Assembly: GCF_023053635.1 (NCBI RefSeq) | Contig: NC_086180.1 | Location: forward strand, 6,887,206 to 6,951,205 | Length of the DNA: 64,000 nt | From: Elgaria multicarinata webbii | Taxonomy: Eukaryota > Chordata > Lepidosauria > Squamata > Anguidae | Direction of reading: 5' to 3' | In this document: positions 23,064-34,330 of the stretch, piece by piece | How the letters are laid out: each line of letters begins with the position of its first letter | How positions within the stretch are numbered: position 1 is the stretch's first letter | Program-made: the position numbers and the translations under genes | The notes under the pieces: model-generated | Database searches by the model: none | What the model was told of the DNA's origin: nothing | The model's input: only the letters and a program-made list of their open reading frames with translations

Positions 23064-23274
23064 AGCATAGAATCGTAGAGTTGGAAGGGTTCTATAAGGC
23101 CATCGAGTCCAACCCCCTGCTCAATGCAGGAATCCACCTTAAAGCAGCCTTCCCCAGCCTGGTGCCCTCCAGGGGTGTGGGGACTGCAACTCCCATCATT
23201 CCCAGCCATGCTGGCTGGGGACTGGGAATTGCAGTCCCCACACCTCTGGAGGGCACCAGGCAGGGTAAGACTGT
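23064..23274. repeat. CR1 tip followed by a palindromic hAT-like MITE
   Basis: 23064-23143 is the minus-strand CR1 tip. 23145-23274 has arms AGCCTGGTGCCCTCCAG and CTGGAGGGCACCAGG around CAACTCCCATCATTCCCAGC. The MITE probably inserted in the CR1. Confidence 0.7.
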
Positions 23275-24160
23275 TCTGAAAGGATTTTGCATCAGTTGGG
23301 CAGAGTTGTGTGGCTGCCTTGCCTTTCCACATTCAGCATGCTGCTTCAACTGCTGTTGGCCTAGCCCCATCGTTTTGCTACAGGGCCACCCAATGCTGCC
23401 TCGCACAGGGTCAGGTCTGCCTTGCCCTGTGCCGTCCCCTGAGACGGGCAAACAGCAGTCCAGGACGTGCTCTTTCCTAGTCCCGCTGCCTGGATTTCAT
23501 TTAACTGGAGATGAGCATATTGGAGGAATTTGGTACCTTCCTTCTGCATGTAAAGCGGGTGCTTCTGTGGAGGAGCTATGCCACACTCACACACCCGCCC
23601 CGCCATGGTAGCTAGAGCAGATGTGAAAGTGTGGGCTGCTGGAATCAAAGCCTCCCCAATGGACAGCAAATGTCGGGGAAATCATTCATGTTGCATTCTC
23701 ATTGCTGACCTTGTTGGCATCCATTAGCTAATTTTCATCAGGACAGAGTTTAATGTGGCTTCTGGAACCTTCCCTACCTGCACATAGCTGCTCCCTCTGG
23801 TCACATTACTGCTCCTCTGTACCTCATTTGAGAAGCTTTACCTGACAGAAGCAGGCTATGTTGAGCCTCTGCATATTTTTTATGTATCCTCCCTTTACCC
23901 CAACCTGGTCACCTTGTTTCTACTTCACAAACTTCACTTCCTTAGTATAAATTGCAGGTAGTCGACTTGGTTCTTCCAGATGTTTTGGACTACAGTTCCT
24001 ATGTGGCCCCGCCACCACGTCGAATGGTCAGAGATGATGAGAGCAGGATATTGCACCATGAAAGTGGTATTTGAAAGATAGGAGCCACGCTACTGCGTTA
24101 TAGCGGTATTGAAGTGCACTGACAACTGTTGGGGCCCATTGACGCATGCCATGTACCGCT
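23275..24160. other. Unassigned intergenic sequence
   Basis: No gene or repeat recognised, apart from a short ACTACAGTTCC word near 23985 that may be a hAT fragment. Confidence 0.3.
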
Positions 24161-24161
24161 T

Positions 24162-24311
24162 TCATAGAATCATAGAATCATAGAATAGCAGAGTTGGAAG
24201 GGGCCTACAAGGCCATCGAGTCCAACCCCCTGCTCAATGCAGGAATCCACCCTAAAGCATCCCTGACAGATGGTTGTCCAGCTGCCTCTTGAAGGCCTCT
24301 AGTGTGGGAGA
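24162..24311 (-). repeat. CR1 LINE 3' tip
   Basis: Three copies of the 8-mer ATAGAATC at the tip, then 130 bases of the standard CR1 end; cut off at GTGTGGGAGA. Confidence 0.85.
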
Positions 24312-24423
24312 AGGTGGCTCAGATGCTGCACCCATCAAGGGATTGTGTGTACGTCTGTTTGTGTGTGTAGTATTCCAGAACCTTCTGCATCATCCCTAAG
24401 TCCCCTTACTTGGAAGCGCTTTC

Positions 24424-24488
24424 CATTGAACCACCCAGAGAGCTTTGGCTATTGGGCGGTATAAAAATGTAATAAATAAATAAATAAA
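24424..24488 (+). repeat. L2-like LINE 3' tip
   Basis: GAACCACCCAGAGAGCTTTGG..GGGCGGTATAAAAATG and (AATA)n. Confidence 0.75.
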
Positions 24489-24646
24489 CTTCCCGATCAA
24501 CCTGGTTGGGATTTGGCTGCAAAGCCTTTGTTCCCCAAGGCTACTTAGAATTCGTTAGGCATTTTAATTGCAACAGGATGTAATGCAGTGGTTCAAAGCT
24601 AGCTGGGAAATCCCTCAAATTTTGGCATGAATGCAGTAGATCAGCT

Positions 24647-24760
24647 GCCTCAACCTGATGCCCTGCCAGATGTGTTGGACTACAACTCCCATCATTCCCA
24701 GCCAGCATGGCCATGATGGGAATTACAATCAAACACATCTGGAGGGCATCGGGCTAGGGG
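24647..24760. mobile_element. Palindromic hAT-like MITE
   Basis: CTCAACCTGATGCCCTGCC.. and its inverted partner GGAGGGCATCGGGCTAGG around CAACTCCCATCATTCCCAGC. Confidence 0.6.
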
Positions 24761-24954
24761 AGGGTGCAGGACATGGCCTTAGTCAAGCCTCTATTCTGTC
24801 AGCTTCTACAGACCCAGGTGGGCCCCGTTTGCGATACTAGTCTACCTCACAGGGTTAGTGTGACTGTTCCAGAAAGTATCACCTTGGTTCCATCTCCCAA
24901 ATAGGTGGTTAGTGGCAATCCAAATATACCTGCAGAGCTGCCACCCTTGTACAT

Positions 24955-25290
24955 TGAGCACCTGTATATTTATTATTTATTTTATTTTTATTATAGGACT
25001 TGTATCCCGCCTGTTAGCCATAGAAGGCTATCAAGGCAGCTTACAAAAATAATTCTTAAGACAGTCCCTGCCCACAGGCTTACAATCTAAAAAAAAAAAA
25101 AAAACATGACACAAAAGGAAAGGGGATTGGGAGGGAAGAGGAAAAAAAGTAAATTTTGGCACTAGATTCTTCATTGCAAAGTTCAGCAGGTCATGGACAC
25201 AGTGGAAGGGCTGCTGCTTCCTCTCCCTCTGATGGCCTCATCAGCGACAGCTGGTAGCAGGAGGGAGGGGGGCTCTCAGCTGGAGCTGAA
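24955..25290 (-). repeat. L2-like LINE tail, second subtype
   Basis: Shares ACAGTCCCTGCCCACAGGCT, TACAATCTAAA and GGGAGGGAAGAGG with 15395-15625 and 33915-34330. Confidence 0.65.
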
Positions 25291-25299
25291 TCCATGGAG

Positions 25300-25968
25300 A
25301 TTGCCTGGCTGCTGCTTCCTCTTCCTTTGTTAGTGGTATGTGGCACAGCGGTAGTGTTTAATGCACAGCAGCTAGGGTGGGGGTGGTATCTAGGGTTGCC
25401 AGCCAGTTGCTCAGCGGGGTGTCTGTACTTTTGGCAGTTGCATGACAGAGCAAAGAGGAGCAGGTGTGGTGTCCCTCATGGCTTAGCACCCATGCTAAAG
25501 ACAGCATCACCTGTTGCCTGATATGTTCTTCTATGGCTAGGGATTCATGTATGTGCACCAAGACACACAGGAATGGTGTAAGAGATGGTGAAGTGTACCT
25601 CGGGGGAATTAAGCCCTCATGTTGGAGGCTGCCTCTGAGCATTGAGATCATCTTGAGCAAGTAAAGGTGCCCTGGGTTTCATCTGGCATGACCTGTGCTT
25701 TAGCTGATGACTGGCGTCCAGGAGCCCCAACTGACCAGACGAAGGGAAAAGTAGGACACCATGCAGCAGTATTGACTGGGTTATTCTGCATTTGCAGAGA
25801 TGATGGCTTTCTGTTGGTCCTGGAAGCTGACTGAAAAAACGTGTGTCTTTTTGAGTACACGGGTGAAGTGTGCCTCCAATATCATTCATGGGGACTGAGC
25901 CCAGATGCCAAAGGTTTGGGAAATACTGCCCTAGCTGGCTCAGGCTAACCCTGGAAGAAATTAGAAAC
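25300..25968. other. Unassigned intergenic sequence
   Basis: Resembles ordinary non-coding sequence. Open frames of 75-100 codons on both strands show no family likeness. Confidence 0.3.
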
Positions 25969-25971
25969 CTA

Positions 25972-26112
25972 GGCCACAGCTAGACCTAAGGTTTATCCTG
26001 GGATCATCCAGGGTTTGCCCCTGCCTGAGCACTGGATCCCCTGTGTGTCACCTAGATGAACAGGTTTGACCCCTGGACGATCCAGGGATAAACCTTAGGT
26101 CTAGCTATGGCC
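25972..26112. mobile_element. Harbinger-like MITE, short copy
   Basis: GGCCACAGCTAGACCTAAGG and inverted GGCCATAGCTAGACCTAAGG ends with a 3-bp duplication CTA on both sides. Same family as 2102-2949. Confidence 0.75.
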
Positions 26113-26119
26113 CTACACT

Positions 26120-26690
26120 GGTAGAGAAGTTCTTAGTGTCCGCTGCAGCAGTAACCGGCGCTCCTACTGAAACCTTCCGCCTCGCTACCCTTTCGCTGCC
26201 TTCTCCGCTGTTCTTAATGGTAGTTTTTTGCCTTTAGCCCCTGAGCCGATACATCGGCTGATTTCATTAAGTGATTCCAGACTGAGAAGTCATTTCCTTA
26301 ACTCGGAAAACATTTCATTAACCTTCCTTGACTTTAAAAAGTGTAATTGCATTTTAATCTTTTATTCCTACATTATCATTCTACACACCGAGTAATTTGA
26401 GAGTGAATAATTCCTGCTAATGTAATTTTAAGATACAGTAATCTGGAGTCTGCCCTGGTCTCGTACTGCTGTCATTCAGTCTAGAAATGTCACTTGGGAT
26501 GGTGGCCGGCTTTAAAATAATGATAATAAAGTTCTCAGTTTCCATGGCATACTTTTAGGGAATTGTTTGGAAGCTAGAATCAGGTCAGTTTCAACAGTTA
26601 TTGAGAACTGAGGGGGAAATGCGAAGTGAAGATAATTACAGCTTGCTATTGTCTAAAACCTTTTCCTTGTATTAATTGTTTAAACTGATC
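26120..26690. other. Repeat-poor AT-rich stretch, candidate regulatory DNA
   Basis: No repeat or coding signal, with many homeodomain-type TAAT/ATTA words. It looks like conserved non-coding DNA by texture only. Confidence 0.3.
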
Positions 26691-26699
26691 AAAACAGAG

Positions 26700-26880
26700 A
26701 GGCAAAACAGACTATTAAAACACATAGATGGTGAGGAACCTAGACATCAAGTCCTATGAAGAAAGGTTAAAGGCGTTGGTCATACTTAAATTAGAAAAGA
26801 GACCATTAAGAAATGATATGAGAGCTATCTTCAAATATCTGAAGAGCTTTCATATAGTTCAAGGGAAGACAACCTTTTGG
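26700..26880 (+). repeat. Old CR1 LINE fragment
   Basis: Reads [20 protein letters not shown] and LEKRPLRNDMRAIFKYLK, a diverged match to the CR1 RT segment. Confidence 0.65.
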
Positions 26881-27820
26881 AAATTTGAGGAACTGTCCTG
26901 GGAGCAACCATAAAATGACTACATGAGTTGGCATGGCTAGTCACAAAGGACAAATAACCTGCCCAGAAAGATTCATGAGAAATTAAGATGGCGGCAGCAA
27001 GAAGCTCCCACTTCACTTTGAAGCAATCCCAGCTGCCAGTAAGAAAACATAAAAGTATTTTTAAATAAAAATGGGAAGAAATAGGGTGTCTCAGTGAGCA
27101 TCAAGGAAGGTATCTTCCCTGACTTTGTGCCCCCCATATCTATTGGATTCCAACGCCCAGTATTTCCCTGAAGAGCACGAAGTTGGAGATTCTGCCTACC
27201 TTGACATTAAGCAAGAGATGGCTAGTTGACTGCAGCTGGGTCATTATGACACCAATTCACCTCAAACACACCTCTTTCACTCTCCGCTTCAGGATGTCAA
27301 ATTCCTACTTGGGTGCAGACTATATTACGGCCATTTGCCCATTTTATCAAGTAGGTATGTGCCTTTTTCTGTTTTAATAAGGCCAACTTCCCATCCTTAG
27401 GTATAAATTGCATAAAGTACAGTTTAAGCTACGATTGAAGGAGTAATGTCCATTAATTTCCCCGTCTCCCTGTAAGTGGCTCTGACAGCAGTTTCTCAGG
27501 CACAGCTCTGCTCTCTGCTCCAACTGCCAAATGGACACACAGATGATATAATTTCATACAGCTTTGGCCACTGCAGGAAAGTTAATCGGTGCAGATTTAA
27601 ACACCTTCTGTCCCTGTAAGGTATAAGTTTCTCATAGCCGCTCAGGAGATCCAGGATTTTTGAAAGAATGAAATTATAAGAGGAAGGTGCGGGAAATGTG
27701 CAAAAGGTTAACAACATCATCAAAAAGACACATGAACTTCCATGAGTGACCAGTCACGAGTGTGCATTATTTAGCTCGTGTGAAGAAGCTCTCAATTTCT
27801 CATTTTCTCTACATTCAACA
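26881..27820. other. Unassigned intergenic sequence
   Basis: No gene or named repeat. 27420-27720 is repeat-poor and non-coding. Confidence 0.3.
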
Positions 27821-27821
27821 G

Positions 27822-27898
27822 GCTATTTATTTTGTAAACCACCTAGAGAGCTTCGGCTATTGGGCGGTATAGAAATGCAATAAATAAATAAATAAATA
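27822..27898 (+). repeat. L2-like LINE 3' tip
   Basis: GTAAACCACCTAGAGAGCTTCGG..GGGCGGTATAGAAATG-type hairpin and (AATA)n. Confidence 0.75.
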
Positions 27899-28206
27899 AA
27901 CCAGCCTTCCCCCAACCAGGTGCCCTCCAGATGCGTTGGGCTACAGCTCCTATCATCCCCATTGGTCAAGATGGCTAGGAACTTAGGAAGTTGCCTTGTT
28001 CTGAATCAGACCTTGGTTGATCTACCCCAGTTCTGTCAACACTGACTGGCAGTAGCAGTTTCATGCAGGTTTTTTTTTTTCCTGAGCCCTACCTGGAGAT
28101 GCCAGGGTTTGAACCTGAGATCTTCTGCATGCAAAGCAAGTGCCTTATCACACTGACCTATGGCCCTTCTGGGATATCCAGAGGGCACCAGGGTAGGGGA
28201 AGACTG
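27899..28206. mobile_element. hAT-like MITE interrupted by a tRNA-type SINE
   Basis: The left arm (CCAGCCTTCCCCCAACCAGG) and right arm (GAGGGCACCAGGGTAGGGG) are separated by a minus-strand SINE at about 27975-28165 whose end shows the B-box-like CAGGGTTTGAACCTGAG. Confidence 0.6.
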
Positions 28207-28207
28207 A

Positions 28208-28343
28208 GGCCATGGCTAGACCAGGCCAATAGCCCAGGATTGTCCCGGGATCATCCCTGTGCATGCAAATGACACACAGTGGATCCCGGGAGCAGGCAGG
28301 GATGACCCCTCCATTTGCCTGGGATAATCCTTAGGTCTAGCTT
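28208..28343. mobile_element. Harbinger-like MITE, right end cut
   Basis: GGCCATGGCTAGACC at the left, GGTCTAGCT at the right, and inner GGGATCATCCCTGTGCATGC as in the other copies. Confidence 0.65.
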
Positions 28344-28344
28344 C

Positions 28345-28450
28345 TGAAATCTCTTCATTGGCTTCCAATTCACCTCAGAATCCAATATAAACTTCTCCTA
28401 TTGACCTACAAAGCTCTTCACAGTCTAGCTCCTTCCTATCTTTCCTCCCA
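28345..28450 (+). repeat. L2-like LINE fragment duplicated at 28746
   Basis: Starts TGAAATCTCTTCATTGGCTT and runs about 100 bases almost identical to 28746-28850. It is either an internal duplication or a second truncated copy. Confidence 0.65.
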
Positions 28451-28597
28451 GCATATCGGCTTATTTATTTATTTATTTATTTATTTAAAACATTTACATC
28501 CTGCCCTATATCATTAAGATATGCAAATCAGCATATGCCAGTGCGGTGTAGTGGTTTGAGTGTTGGACTGGGAGTCGGGTGATCCAGGTTCTAGTCT
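28451..28597 (+). repeat. L2 tail fragment and SINE head
   Basis: 28458-28520 is a (TTTA)n-led tail. 28535-28597 carries a tRNA-type SINE head (GTGGTTTGAGTGTTGGACTG, GGTTCTAGTC). Confidence 0.6.
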
Positions 28598-29242
28598 CTT
28601 GTTCATGCATTGGTTATTACTCGGCTGGACTACTGCAACCACCTTCTCACTGGCCTTCCTTCTTCTCACATCAGTTCGTTGGTTTCCGTTCACCGCTCTG
28701 CTGCTAAGATCATCTTCTCGCCACTCTGACCATGTTACTCCACTTCTGAAATCTCTTCATTGGCTTCCAATCCACCTCAGAGTCCAATATAAACTTCTCC
28801 TGTTGACCTACAAAGCTTTTCACAGTCTAGCTCCTTCCTATCTCTCCTCTCTCATCTCACACTATTGCCCCGCTCGTGCTCTTTGCTCCTCGGATGCCCT
28901 GTTTCTCACCTGCCCAAGGGTCTCTCCTTCACTTGCTCGGCTTCATCCATTTCCTTCCGCTGCCCCTTACGCCTGGAACACTCTTCCAGAACATTTGCGA
29001 ACTACAAGTTCAATCGCAGTCTTTAAAGCTCAGCTAAAAACTTTTCTTTTTTCAAAAGCTTTTAAAACTTGATTTTGATCTTACTTTTATACTGTTAGTT
29101 TTACTCTACCCTGTGCCTGTTTGGTGCATTCTCTTCCCCTTCTTATTTTTTTATTATGATTCTATTAGAATGTAAGCCTATGCGGCAGGGTTTTGCAATT
29201 TTCTTGTTTTACTCTGTACAGCACCATGTACACTGATGGTGC

Positions 29243-29273
<31 letters not shown>

Positions 29274-29275
29274 AA
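28598..29275 (+). mobile_element. L2-like LINE 3' end with RT C-terminus
   Basis: Reads YKLLLLTYKAFHSLAPSYLS, AAPYAWNTLPEHLRTTSSIA and FKAQLKTFLFSKAF, the C-terminus of an L2-clade protein, then a GCACCATGTACACTGATGG hairpin and (AAAT)n. Confidence 0.85.
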
Positions 29276-29984
29276 TTGCTAAGGCCTGGGTTTCACATAC
29301 AGCATTTTCCCTACGAGCATTGAGTACTGCTCCATAACCACCTCACACCACATGTTCTCCCGAATTTCTTTGCCCCCCCCCCCAGGCCAACTCCCTTTTC
29401 CTCCACTGTCTGTAGCTTCTTTTGCCCTCTCTGCAACAAGCTACATGCCGCAGACCTTTGGGATGTGTTGTTCTGCTCGTCCTTCCGCTAAGCCGTCACT
29501 GCTTGGGGGGCCCTCCACCTCTCATTTCCTCCCCCCTCTACTTAAACAACGAAGGTGACCTTTAATAATTGCTTCTAGAAGATGAAAGGAGCCTTCCCAG
29601 GCAGCCATGAGCCCTCTGAGGGTTTTTTTTGCTGACGTGTTCGTCGTTTGCAAGATTCCTCTTTGCATTTTAATTTCACGTTCCCGGGGCCACTCCCTGC
29701 TGCTGCCAGGCCTGGGATGCTTCTTCCTTGGGGAAACCGCACCGCAGGGATGGCGGAGTGCATCCAAGGGAAAGTGTTTGGGGGAGCGGAGCTGGGCCTG
29801 GAAAAGTAAGAACACAATAAGACAACCTGGGGGGGGGGGGCAGGGGGCAGCAGGAAGATTTGGGGAGGCGAGGTCTGTGCATCACCCCATAGCAACCTTC
29901 CTAATTCTACTGCAAATTAGTCTGAAGCAAACGTGGAACATAAAAGAAGGGTTGGAAACAAACGGTGGTCTCCAGGTTTACGTA
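29276..29984. other. Unassigned intergenic sequence
   Basis: C-rich and G-rich homopolymers near 29373 and 29830. 29540-29790 is repeat-poor. No gene seen. Confidence 0.3.
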
Positions 29985-30184
29985 TTTATTTATTTGTACA
30001 TTTATAAGTCGCCTTTCAGCCCAAATAGGGCCTGCAAAGTGGTTTACAGTTAAACCTGCAACAATTTGAAAACTTTTTTAAAAAATTGTGTTGTTGTTGT
30101 TTTACAAAAAAACTTTAAAACAATTTGAAAACTTTACAAAACAATCTGAAAACTTTCAAACGTCCCCACTATTTATCAGTTATG

Positions 30185-30400
30185 GCAGTGGCTGCTAGTC
30201 ATGGTGGATATATGGTGTCTAGGATGAGAGACAGCACACCTTACAATGCTGGTTTCCGGGGAACGGCAGCAGGAGAGCGCTATTACCCACATGCCCAACT
30301 TTCAAGCGTTGCAGAAGTAGCTAGCTGGGTATTTTGGGAAACAATGTGTTGGACTAGATAGATCTTTTGTCTGATCCAGCAGGGCTCTCCCTATGTCCTT
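30185..30400 (+). repeat. CR1 LINE 3' tip, subfamily B
   Basis: GCAGTGGCTGCTAGTCATGG to GTCTGATCCAGCAGGGCTCT. A short L2-like tail (29985-30050, minus) precedes it. Confidence 0.65.
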
Positions 30401-30899
30401 AGGAGTCCCCATAGGTTCAAACCTTGAGATCCTCTTCAGAACGCCTGTTCTGGGTGCTCCCATAAAAGTGAAATGGGAAAGGAAGGGTCTTCTTGGTGGT
30501 GCCCTCTCTAAAAAAGGCCACCTGGCACCTCATCTATGGTCATTTTGTTGACCAGCGAATACTTCTTCTTTTTAATTCTCCAAGGCTTTTTAAAAATCTG
30601 TGCTTTTAACCACTGTATTCTGCTATATACTTCTTAGTTATCTGCTTTGCTGGAGATAAATTGAAGCAAACATGGAAAATAAGATTGTTATTTTATGTCC
30701 CAAATTATTATTTTATGATCTTGACATTGAATTTTATCATTTTATGCTGCAAGCTGCCCAGACAACAAGTTATGGAATGGCTTTCTAGAAATATAATAAA
30801 AAGAAATAAACAAAAAACAGTCATCCACCAATTATCTCTTTTGTAAAACTGGAGGATGGATTTGTGTGCTTCAGTTTATTTAAGTGAAGTGGGACTGTC

Positions 30900-31392
30900 T
30901 GTTCTACGACCTCAGAGCTTCTGCTATTGGGCGGTATAAAAATGTAATAAATAAATAAATAAATAAATAAATCTTAATGCTTCATTTTTTCTCCCTCTCC
31001 CATAATAGTAGAACCCAGTGGGGGGTCATTATCCCATGAAGCTGATGGGTGGGAGATTCAGGACAGATAAAAGGAAGGACTTCTTCACACAGCACTCAGA
31101 TAAATTATGGGATTCACTACCACAAGATGTAGGGGGTGGGGGTGGATAAATTCCTGGAGCCAAAGGCTATCAATGGCTACTAACCCTGATGGTTGTGTGC
31201 TATCTCCAGTATTCGAGGCAGTAAGCCTGTGTGCACCAGTTGCTGGGGAACATGGGCGGGAGGGTGCTGTTGCACCATGTCCTGCTTGTTCATCCCTGGC
31301 CTATGGCTGGTTGGCCACTGTGTGAACAGAGTGCTGGACTAGGTGGACCCTTGGTCTGATCCAGCAGGGCAGTCCTTATGTTCCTATTTTCT
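30900..31392 (+). repeat. L2 tip followed by CR1-B 3' end
   Basis: 30900-30972 ends GGGCGGTATAAAAATG(TAAA)n. 30985-31390 has TTCTTCACACAGCACTCAG, GTTGCTGGGGAACATGGG and GGTCTGATCCAGCAGGGC. Confidence 0.75.
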
Positions 31393-32660
31393 GATGTTCA
31401 TGTATAGACCAGGCTTGAATCTCTAAAGATGGGGAGCCCTCCATGGCATCTGTATTCTTCAACTGGGAATTTTCTTTAAAACAGCAACAAGAAACTCAAG
31501 AAAGTTCTTTCTGAGAAGGCCTGTGTGGAAGCCATCAGTCCTTGCACAGATGGGAATTTGTGTGGGGGATATTTTTTGGCTGGTTGAACTGGGGCTGAAT
31601 GGTCGCACCTCCGTCATGATGTTGAGTCAGCGTGGGATGCCATCTGCACCCTGGCAGAGACATCCTTTCCAGGATTTTATTTGAAGCGAGGTGTGGGCTA
31701 TGAGGAAAATAATCTGAGACTTGTCAGTGAGGTGCCAAAGTCCTCATCTATTTACGCCTGTGGTCAAAGAAAAGATTCAAATAATCTTCGTAGCTGGTTC
31801 AAATCAGCAGAGGGAGTGACCACCTCTCCTCAGCTCTTTTCCTTCTGACATCACAAAATGTTGCCTCAGGAAACCATTTTTTCAAGGCTGCAAACTGAGG
31901 GCTCAAGAGAACATTTTATTTAGGGAACCTAAGAGAGCAACAGCTCCTGAGGAAAACTCTAAGAGAAAACCCTAAATGATAGGCAGCTGGAAGGGCGGGA
32001 GCCGGAACCAACTGGTGATGTGGGGCAAGGGGTGGCCATTTTGGGGAACTCAGACTGGGACCTCAGGTTCAACATCCCTGTTCTATGCAGAGTTAGATGT
32101 ACTTAATTGAAGTCAGTCCAGTACAGCGATGGACTGTAAAGATACAACAGGCTCTGACACCCGATTCCTCTTTGATTCAATTCATCCTACCAACTATAGT
32201 CCCATTTTACAGATGAAAGAGTAAAGCTGAGACAGTGTTTCCTAAGTAAAAGTGAGAGGACATTTGAACCAGAAAAGTTGCGATCATATTCATTGGGGAA
32301 TCTGTGATGACATCCAAAATGTGAAAGTCGCCTGAATCATCTGTTGACAGCTCCAGTAAAGGCGGCATTTCGGTGTGAGGCATTCGACACAGCTTCAGTA
32401 ACTTCACAGCTGTTTTCAGAATTATGATCTTGAACCTTATGGAAGGAGCTGGAGAGAAGTCAACAGCCTTCCACGGTGGGGTGGCTGATAGGACATGAAA
32501 AAGACATATGGAATTTCTGCCTAGGGCTGTCAAAGAATGATATAATTTACAGCAGATTAATCACGTCTTTTAACTGATTAATTGATCACATTTAAATAAA
32601 CCTCAGGAGAAGCTTTAACGAAGAAGGCTTAGCACAGGAAATTTAATGAATACGGGCTAT
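31393..32660. other. Unassigned intergenic sequence
   Basis: No gene and no named repeat across about 1.27 kb, which is unusual in this repeat-dense window. Confidence 0.35.
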
Positions 32661-32666
32661 TGAAGG

Positions 32667-33470
32667 TCTGTAGCTCAGTGATAGAGCATGCACTTTACAC
32701 CACACCTAAAAAAAGATATTGTAGAGCTGGAAAAAGTGCAGAAAAGTGCAATTAATATGATGAAGGGACTGGAGCATCTCCCCTATGAGGGAAGGTTACA
32801 ACAGCTGGGATTGTTTAGCTTGGAAAAAAGGAGGCTAAGGGGAGACATGATAGAAGTGTACAAAATGATGCATGGTGTGGAGAATGTGGATACGGAGACA
32901 TTTTTCTCCCTCTCCTACAATAGTAAAACCCAGTAGGGTCACCCCATGAAGCCGGTTGGTGGGAGATTCAGGACAAATAAAAGGAAGGACTTCTTCACAC
33001 AGCGCAGAGTTAAATTATGGAATTCACTACCACAAGATGTCGTGATGGCCACCAATCTGGATGGCTTTAAAAGTGGGTTGGATAAATTCCTGGAGGAGAA
33101 GGCTATCAATGGCTACTAGCCTTGATGGTTTTGTGCTACCTCCAGTATCCGAGGCAGTAAGCCTATGTACACCAGTTGCTGGGGAACATGGGTGGGAGAG
33201 TGTTGCATCCGTGTTCTGCTTGTGGGTCCCTGGTCGACAGCTGGTTGGCCACTGTATGAACAGAGTGCTGGACTAGATGGACCCTCGGTCTGATCCAGCA
33301 GGGCTCTTATGATTTTACACACAGAAGGTCCCGGGTTCAGACTTCGAAATCTCTATGTAGGGCTGGGAAAAACTCCTGTCAGAAATTGTAGAGAACTACT
33401 AGCATTCCATGTAAGGCAAGCAGTACTGCACCAACAGTCAGACTTGGTATAAGGCAGTTTCCAGAATGAA
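32667..33470 (+). repeat. tRNA-derived SINE split by a CR1-B insertion
   Basis: Head GTCTGTAGCTCAGTGATAGA (A-box-like TAGCTCAGTGATAGAGCA) at 32667-32700. The body resumes near 33315 with CAGAAGGTCCCGGGTTCAGA (B box). TTTACAC occurs at both edges of the CR1 and is the probable target duplication. Confidence 0.75.
32701..33313 (+). mobile_element. CR1 LINE 3' end, subfamily B
   Basis: Reads LEKVQKSAINMMKGLEHLPY and [20 protein letters not shown], then the 3' UTR to GTCTGATCCAGCAGGGCTCT. Inserted in the SINE around it. Confidence 0.85.
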
Positions 33471-33529
33471 AGCTCTTCTTTAATATTTTCTTCTCCATTC
33501 CCTATTATAGTAACACACCTGAACCAAAA

Positions 33530-33890
33530 TATCTTTATTTATTACATCTTGATTCCACTCTTCTTCCACAGAACTCAGAGAAGTGTCCATGGTTCTTTTC
33601 TGCCCTTTTTACCTGCACAACAACCCTGTGAGGTACATTAGGATGAGAAATGGTGATTGGGCTAAAAGTCATCCAATAAGTTTTATGGCCGGAGGTGGGG
33701 GGGGGGAGATTTGAACTCAGACCTGGCCTTCCTGAACCTGGTGCACCCCACATATATTAGACTATAACTCCCTTCAACTTCAGTCAGCACAGCCATGCTG
33801 GCTAAAGACGTTGGGAATTGTAGTCCAACACATCCGGAGGGCACTAGGTTGGTGAAGTCTGCTCTAACCATTGCACTAGCTATCAAAATA
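33530..33890 (-). repeat. tRNA-derived SINE split by a hAT-like MITE
   Basis: Minus-strand SINE with CACAACAACCCTGTGAGG. A palindromic MITE (CCTTCCTGAACCTGGTGC.., inverted GCACTAGGTTGGTGAAG) sits at about 33727-33858, after which the SINE head resumes with CTCTAACCATTGCACTAG. Confidence 0.65.
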
Positions 33891-33914
33891 GTCCCAGAAA
33901 TTAAAACAAGTGTG

Positions 33915-34330
33915 CCCTTAATTTTATTTATTTATTTATATATTTATTTATTTATTTATTTATAGAATGGTTATCTCACTCCTCAGCCTAAAGGGCTCTT
34001 TGAGCAGCTTACAAACAATCCGTTAAACAAGATGGCCTCTGCCTATAGGCTTACAACCTAAAGAGTTATGACACACAAGGAAAAGGGAATGGGGAGGGAA
34101 GAGGAAAAAGTGAATCAGTCTTTCAGCCAGCTGGAGCTTCCCTACTTTTCCTCTCAGCTTCATCAGTTCAGACCACTGGAATGGCTGCTGGTTGCGACAC
34201 TCAAGGAAAGAGAAGCCTTCATAGAGGAGACCTTTCAACAGCGCTGGCGGGATGCCCCCACTTCCCCTCTCATCTCCGTCTGCAACAAGCCTGCTGGAAC
34301 GGGTGTTAATTTTCACGACACCAATTAAAA
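33915..34330 (-). repeat. L2-like LINE tail, second subtype
   Basis: (TTTA)n lead, CTCCTCAGCCTAAAGGGCTC, GCTTACAACCTAAAGAG and GGGAGGGAAGAGGAAAAAGT. Confidence 0.65.

Noticed and set aside
24162-24192. Short array of ATAGAATC units as a CRISPR-like or telomere-like repeat
   Set aside because: It is the normal 8-mer tip of CR1 LINEs, seen at every CR1 3' end in the window.
32667-32700. tRNA gene (A-box-like TAGCTCAGTGATAGAGCA)
   Set aside because: The matching B box lies beyond a CR1 insertion and the body continues as a SINE, so this is a SINE head, not a tRNA gene.
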